From Oscillospiraceae bacterium (GTDB lineage Bacteria; Bacillota; Clostridia; Oscillospirales; Oscillospiraceae): a stretch of DNA of 7,482 nt. How positions within the stretch are numbered: the first letter of the stretch is position 1; each line of letters starts with the position of its first letter. Position numbers and translations under genes: made by a program. Under the pieces are notes generated by a model, which saw only the letters and a list, made by a program, of their open reading frames with translations, had not been told where the DNA came from and ran no database searches. This document shows positions 4,892 through 7,482 of the stretch, one piece after another. The stretch lies in the NCBI GenBank assembly GCA_017558545.1, contig JAFYUG010000145.1, positions 1-7,482 on the forward strand, in the 5' to 3' direction.

Positions 4892-7482
4892 ATGAAATCC
4901 TTCATTAAAAAAGCTTTTTCCCTCGTGCTTGTTGCAGCCATAATGCTTGGCCTTTTAAGCATAAGTGCATCCGCATACTATGCCTGCAATCACACAGAGA
5001 TTACTTCCCGCAACGACTCTAACATCAACACCATTTTCTCCCTTATTGATTCCCAAGCCTTTAGCTCTGATTCCTCCAGAAATTCTGCAAAGGACAAAAT
5101 AAGCTATCTTCTCTACGATACCAAATTCAATCCTTTTGACAGAAACAAATTCCCCTATCTTAACAGCAACGGATATACCGACTATGTAAACGACGGCAAT
5201 TATAAGTATGAAGTCAACGGCGCAGGCTGCTTTGCATACTGCAAATGGGCCTCCAAGGTTGTCTACAATGGCGGCCACGGCGACCGACTTTACCCCACCA
5301 ACGCATCCGGTTCTGCCGTTAAGTCCGTATCCGGTCTCACCGCAGACATCATCAAAAACTTTATGATGACCCAGTGTCAGGCCGGCGAGCACATAAGAAT
5401 TGATAATACCCATTCCATCACCTTCCTTGCTTGCAACAACAGCGGATATTACTACCTTGAATATTACAAGGACTCTGCCCCCTATATCCGCCTGTGCTAT
5501 TCCACCTATAACCAGTTCCTCAGCGCTTTGAAGTCCGCCGGAAAGTGCATTTGGGTATATAATGCCAACAAGTATGTCAATCAGGGTGGTTCAACCCCCG
5601 TTGTGCCATCCACTCCCGCTGTATCCCTGAGCGTGCCCACCGATCCCACTTATACCGCAAAGCAGTTTGTTACCGAGACCAACGCCTGCCTTGTAACTCA
5701 GATAACCAAGCCTGCCGGCAGCAATGTAACACACTGCGGTCTTATTCTCATGAATGCTGACGGAAGTCTTATCAAACAGCACACAGAGGATATAACAGGA
5801 GTTGTCGGCAAGAACACCACCACATTCCATTCCTGGTATGACATTAACAAAGAAGTTGGCGTAACCCTTACAAAAGGCACCACATATAAATACCGCTTCT
5901 TTGCCATTGTAGACGGAGTTACTTATGAGGGCGGCACTTATACTCTTGTAACTTCCGGCCCCGCAAGCTACACTGCAACCCTTTATTCCGGCCTTGATTA
6001 TAGCGATTCTTCCACCATTACCGTTACCCAAGGTCAGGCTTACGGATATCTTCCCGGCCCTACACTCCCTGAAGGATATAATTTCAACGGATGGTATACC
6101 GCCAAAGAAGGCGGAGAGCAGGTTATCGAGACCACTGTATTCAACGGCTCCGGAAACATAAGCCTTTACGCACGATACAGCATCAAGCCCATCGAGGTCA
6201 CCATCGCCCCCGCAACTGATGCAAGCTACGCCGCAAAAGAATACATTGACGAAACTGCAGCTTGCCTTGTTGCCGCTATAACCAAAACCGCCGGCAGCGA
6301 GCTTAGCGAAGTTGGAATGTACCTTATGGATGCAAATGATAACATCATCAAGCGCGGTGTTATGGATGCCAAAGGTCAGATTAGCAACGAAGCCACCCTC
6401 TTCCATGTTTGGTGCGACACCAAGGACAACCTTGGCCTTGAGCTTCAGCCCGCAACCACTTACAAATATCGTTTCTTTGCCGTAGTTGACGGAAAAAGCT
6501 TTGACGGCCCTGTCTACACATTTACCACCAATGCTCCCGCCACTTTCACCGCAAAATTTTACTCCGACCTCGACTATTCTCATAGTTCTCAGCTGACCAT
6601 CACCAAGGGGCAAACCTTTGGGGTGCTTCCCTCCCCTGTTCTTCCCGACGGATATAGTTTCCTTGGTTGGTTCACTGCCAAGGAAGGCGGAGAGCAGGTG
6701 TTTGAAAACACCGTATATAATGGCACCGAGAATCTCAGCTTGTATGCCCGCTACGAAAAAATAGAAAAGCCTGTTGAAGTGAGCATAGCTCAGGCAACGG
6801 ACGAAGAATATGCCTCCAAACACTATATAAGCGAAAACGCCGCTTGTCTCGTTGCAGAAATCAAAAAGAGCGAGGGTGCCCTTGTTAGCGAAGCCGGGAT
6901 GGTACTTATGGACAAGTCCGGAGCCATTATCAAGAAGGCTTCCATGGACACAAGAAATGAAATTAGCCCCGAAACCACTCTCTTCCACCTTTGGTGCGAC
7001 ACCAATGAACATCTTGGTTTGGAACTTGAAAGCGGAAATACATATAAATATTATTTTTATGTAATTGTTGACGGTGTAAGTTATGAAGGCGATACCTTCT
7101 CTTTCACAACCCTCTCTCCCGTAGCATTCCAAGCTAAATTCTTCTCCGCGCTTGATTATTCCAAGACTGCAAGCATAAATGTCACCAAGGGAGCAGCTTA
7201 TGGCAAGCTCCCCGCTGCGGAAAATGTTGAAGGATATGAATTCATCGGTTGGTACACCGCCAAAACCGGCGGCGAACTTATTACCGAAAACAGCATTTTC
7301 AACGGAAACGAAAATATAAGCATTTACGCAAGATATAAAAAGCTCCTGGATCTCGACCCCACTCCCGATCCTGATCCTGCGCCCGATCTCACGCCTATAA
7401 CCAATCCCTTCGTTGATGTTAAGTCCACCGACTATTTCTACGACAGTGTGCTTTGGGCTGTTGATAACGGCGTTACCTCCGG
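4892..7482 (+). CDS. Secreted papain-like-domain protein with A/B repeat stalk and C-terminal SLH domain (3' end outside window)
   Basis: Open from the ATG to the window edge: 863 codons with no stop. Residues 1-28 form a signal peptide (MKSFIKKAF, hydrophobic core, likely cleavage after SASA). Residues about 100-225 look like a divergent papain-like (NlpC/CHAP-related) domain with Cys113 in GAGCFAYCKWAS, His174 in DNTHSITFL and the GEHIRI strand; this resembles uncharacterised clostridial secreted amidase-like domains and is not the CHAP domain of the gene before it. A Pro/Thr linker (about 232-243) leads to A1 244-357, B1 359-429, A2 433-548, B2 551-621, A3 627-740 and B3 744-815. Then come an Asp-Pro-rich linker (819-833) and the start of an SLH domain from 838. 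By analogy with its neighbour it probably ends in three SLH domains within about 150 further residues. It starts 21 bases after the previous stop and is probably in the same transcript. Substrate unknown. Confidence 0.9.
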   Translation, partial: MKSFIKKAFSLVLVAAIMLGLLSISASAYYACNHTEITSRNDSNINTIFSLIDSQAFSSDSSRNSAKDKISYLLYDTKFNPFDRNKFPYLNSNGYTDYVNDGNYKYEVNGAGCFAYCKWASKVVYNGGHGDRLYPTNASGSAVKSVSGLTADIIKNFMMTQCQAGEHIRIDNTHSITFLACNNSGYYYLEYYKDSAPYIRLCYSTYNQFLSALKSAGKCIWVYNANKYVNQGGSTPVVPSTPAVSLSVPTDPTYTAKQFVTETNACLVTQITKPAGSNVTHCGLILMNADGSLIKQHTEDITGVVGKNTTTFHSWYDINKEVGVTLTKGTTYKYRFFAIVDGVTYEGGTYTLVTSGPASYTATLYSGLDYSDSSTITVTQGQAYGYLPGPTLPEGYNFNGWYTAKEGGEQVIETTVFNGSGNISLYARYSIKPIEVTIAPATDASYAAKEYIDETAACLVAAITKTAGSELSEVGMYLMDANDNIIKRGVMDAKGQISNEATLFHVWCDTKDNLGLELQPATTYKYRFFAVVDGKSFDGPVYTFTTNAPATFTAKFYSDLDYSHSSQLTITKGQTFGVLPSPVLPDGYSFLGWFTAKEGGEQVFENTVYNGTENLSLYARYEKIEKPVEVSIAQATDEEYASKHYISENAACLVAEIKKSEGALVSEAGMVLMDKSGAIIKKASMDTRNEISPETTLFHLWCDTNEHLGLELESGNTYKYYFYVIVDGVSYEGDTFSFTTLSPVAFQAKFFSALDYSKTASINVTKGAAYGKLPAAENVEGYEFIGWYTAKTGGELITENSIFNGNENISIYARYKKLLDLDPTPDPDPAPDLTPITNPFVDVKSTDYFYDSVLWAVDNGVTS
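5189..5566 (+). other. Putative papain-like cysteine amidase/peptidase domain coding segment
   Basis: Residues about 100-225. Candidate nucleophile Cys113 (alternative Cys117) starts a helix-like stretch CFAYCKWASKVVY. About 60 residues on come AGEHIRI (164-170) and THSITFL (173-179), with His174 as candidate base, followed by GYYYLEYY and IRLCYSTYNQFLSAL. The order Cys-helix, G(D/E)HIRI strand, His strand and a beta strand after it fits the NlpC/P60-CHAP fold. No close named family is recognised, so the enzymatic call is tentative. Confidence 0.5.
5621..5962 (+). repeat. A module, copy 1 of the second SLH-type protein
   Basis: Residues 244-357. It is nearly the twin of A copy 1 in the preceding gene: ETNACLVTQ, GLILMNADGSL, ITGVVGKNTT, HSWYDINKEVGVTL and GTTYKYRFFAIVDG are shared or nearly so. 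The DNA differs at many third codon positions, pointing to an old duplication. The conserved cysteine is Cys266; an extra Cys282 in HCG replaces SESG-type sequence. Confidence 0.75.
5966..6178 (+). repeat. B module, copy 1 of the second SLH-type protein, variant without NGG turn
   Basis: Residues 359-429. It opens YTATLYSGLDYSDSSTITV, followed by AYGYLPGP, GYNFNGWYTAKEGGEQV and ISLYARY. Closest to B copy 2 (3200-3412), not B copy 1, of the preceding gene. Confidence 0.75.
6188..6535 (+). repeat. A module, copy 2 of the second SLH-type protein, two-cysteine form
   Basis: Residues 433-548, with DETAACLVAAI (Cys458), VGMYLMDANDNIIKRG, WCDTKDNLG (Cys508) and TTYKYRFFAVVDG. Closest to A copy 3 (3422-3769) of the preceding gene. 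Confidence 0.75.
6542..6754 (+). repeat. B module, copy 2 of the second SLH-type protein, variant without NGG turn
   Basis: Residues 551-621. It opens FTAKFYSDLDYSHSSQLTI, then has GYSFLGWFTAKEGGEQVFEN and LSLYARYEK. Closest to B copy 3 (3773-3988) of the preceding gene. Confidence 0.74.
6770..7111 (+). repeat. A module, copy 3 of the second SLH-type protein, two-cysteine form
   Basis: Residues 627-740. The first half (ASKHYISENAACLVAEI, Cys652) matches A copy 2 of the preceding gene. The middle (ETTLFHLWCDT, Cys702) is of the WCD type seen in that gene's A copy 3, followed by an EHLG motif like copy 2. It may be a mosaic of two subtypes or simply intermediate. Confidence 0.7.
7121..7336 (+). 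repeat. B module, copy 3 of the second SLH-type protein, variant without NGG turn
   Basis: Residues 744-815. It opens FQAKFFSALDYSKTASINV, then has AYGKLPAAENVEGYEF, GWYTAKTGGELITEN and ISIYARYKK. It is the last repeat before the Asp-Pro linker and SLH start. Confidence 0.72.
7403..7482 (+). other. Start of an SLH domain, cut by the window edge
   Basis: Residues 838-863 read NPFVDVKSTDYFYDSVLWAV and continue DNGVTS, almost the same as the first SLH domain of the preceding gene (4340-4498). The rest of this domain and any further SLH copies lie outside the window. It follows a linker of Asp-Pro repeats (7346-7390). Confidence 0.88.

Noticed and set aside
5591..7132. A long open frame of 513 codons on the minus strand, opposite the second stalk gene
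   Set aside because: It lies wholly antisense to a clearly coding gene with signal peptide, repeats and an SLH start. Its translation follows the repeat periodicity of the sense gene and shows no domain of its own. The pyrimidine-rich sense strand leaves few antisense stops, which explains the open frame.

Overview
The window suggests a Gram-positive member of the Clostridia (Bacillota), probably a gut-type organism in or near Oscillospirales. The support is: an MBOAT acyltransferase followed by a DHHW-family protein, secreted proteins with InlB-type B-repeats and C-terminal SLH domains of the CTRAQ subtype, strong GGAGG-type ribosome binding sites, and mid-range base composition. The taxon below class level is a guess.

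All coding capacity is on the + strand, in four tightly packed genes separated by only 20-21 bases. (1) Positions 1-360 are the 3' end of an MBOAT membrane O-acyltransferase gene. (2) Positions 381-1499 encode a membrane-anchored DHHW/AlgX-like SGNH-type protein, the usual partner of such an MBOAT. (3) Positions 1520-4870 encode a 1116-residue secreted protein: signal peptide, CHAP cysteine amidase/peptidase domain, alternating A modules (FN3-like beta-sandwich by appearance) and B modules (InlB/Listeria-Bacteroides type), then three SLH domains. (4) Positions 4892 to the window end encode a second, paralogous protein: signal peptide, a different papain-like N-terminal domain with Cys/His candidates, three A/B pairs, an Asp-Pro linker and the start of an SLH domain. 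It is cut by the window edge. No promoter, terminator, RNA gene, mobile element or CRISPR array was seen, and no non-coding stretch exceeds 21 bases.

Taken together this reads as an operon-like cell-envelope locus. The first two genes probably export acyl groups and O-acylate an extracellular or wall polysaccharide. The last two encode enzymes probably held on the wall by SLH domains, with a shared repetitive stalk and different N-terminal catalytic heads. The co-function of the two halves is inferred from spacing and direction alone.

The least ordinary feature is the shared A/B stalk. Six A modules and six regular B modules occur across two adjacent genes in different subtype order. Five of the six regular B modules lack the usual NGG turn. 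The A modules carry an invariant cysteine, unusual for a secreted Gram-positive protein, and three of them have a second cysteine in a WCD motif.
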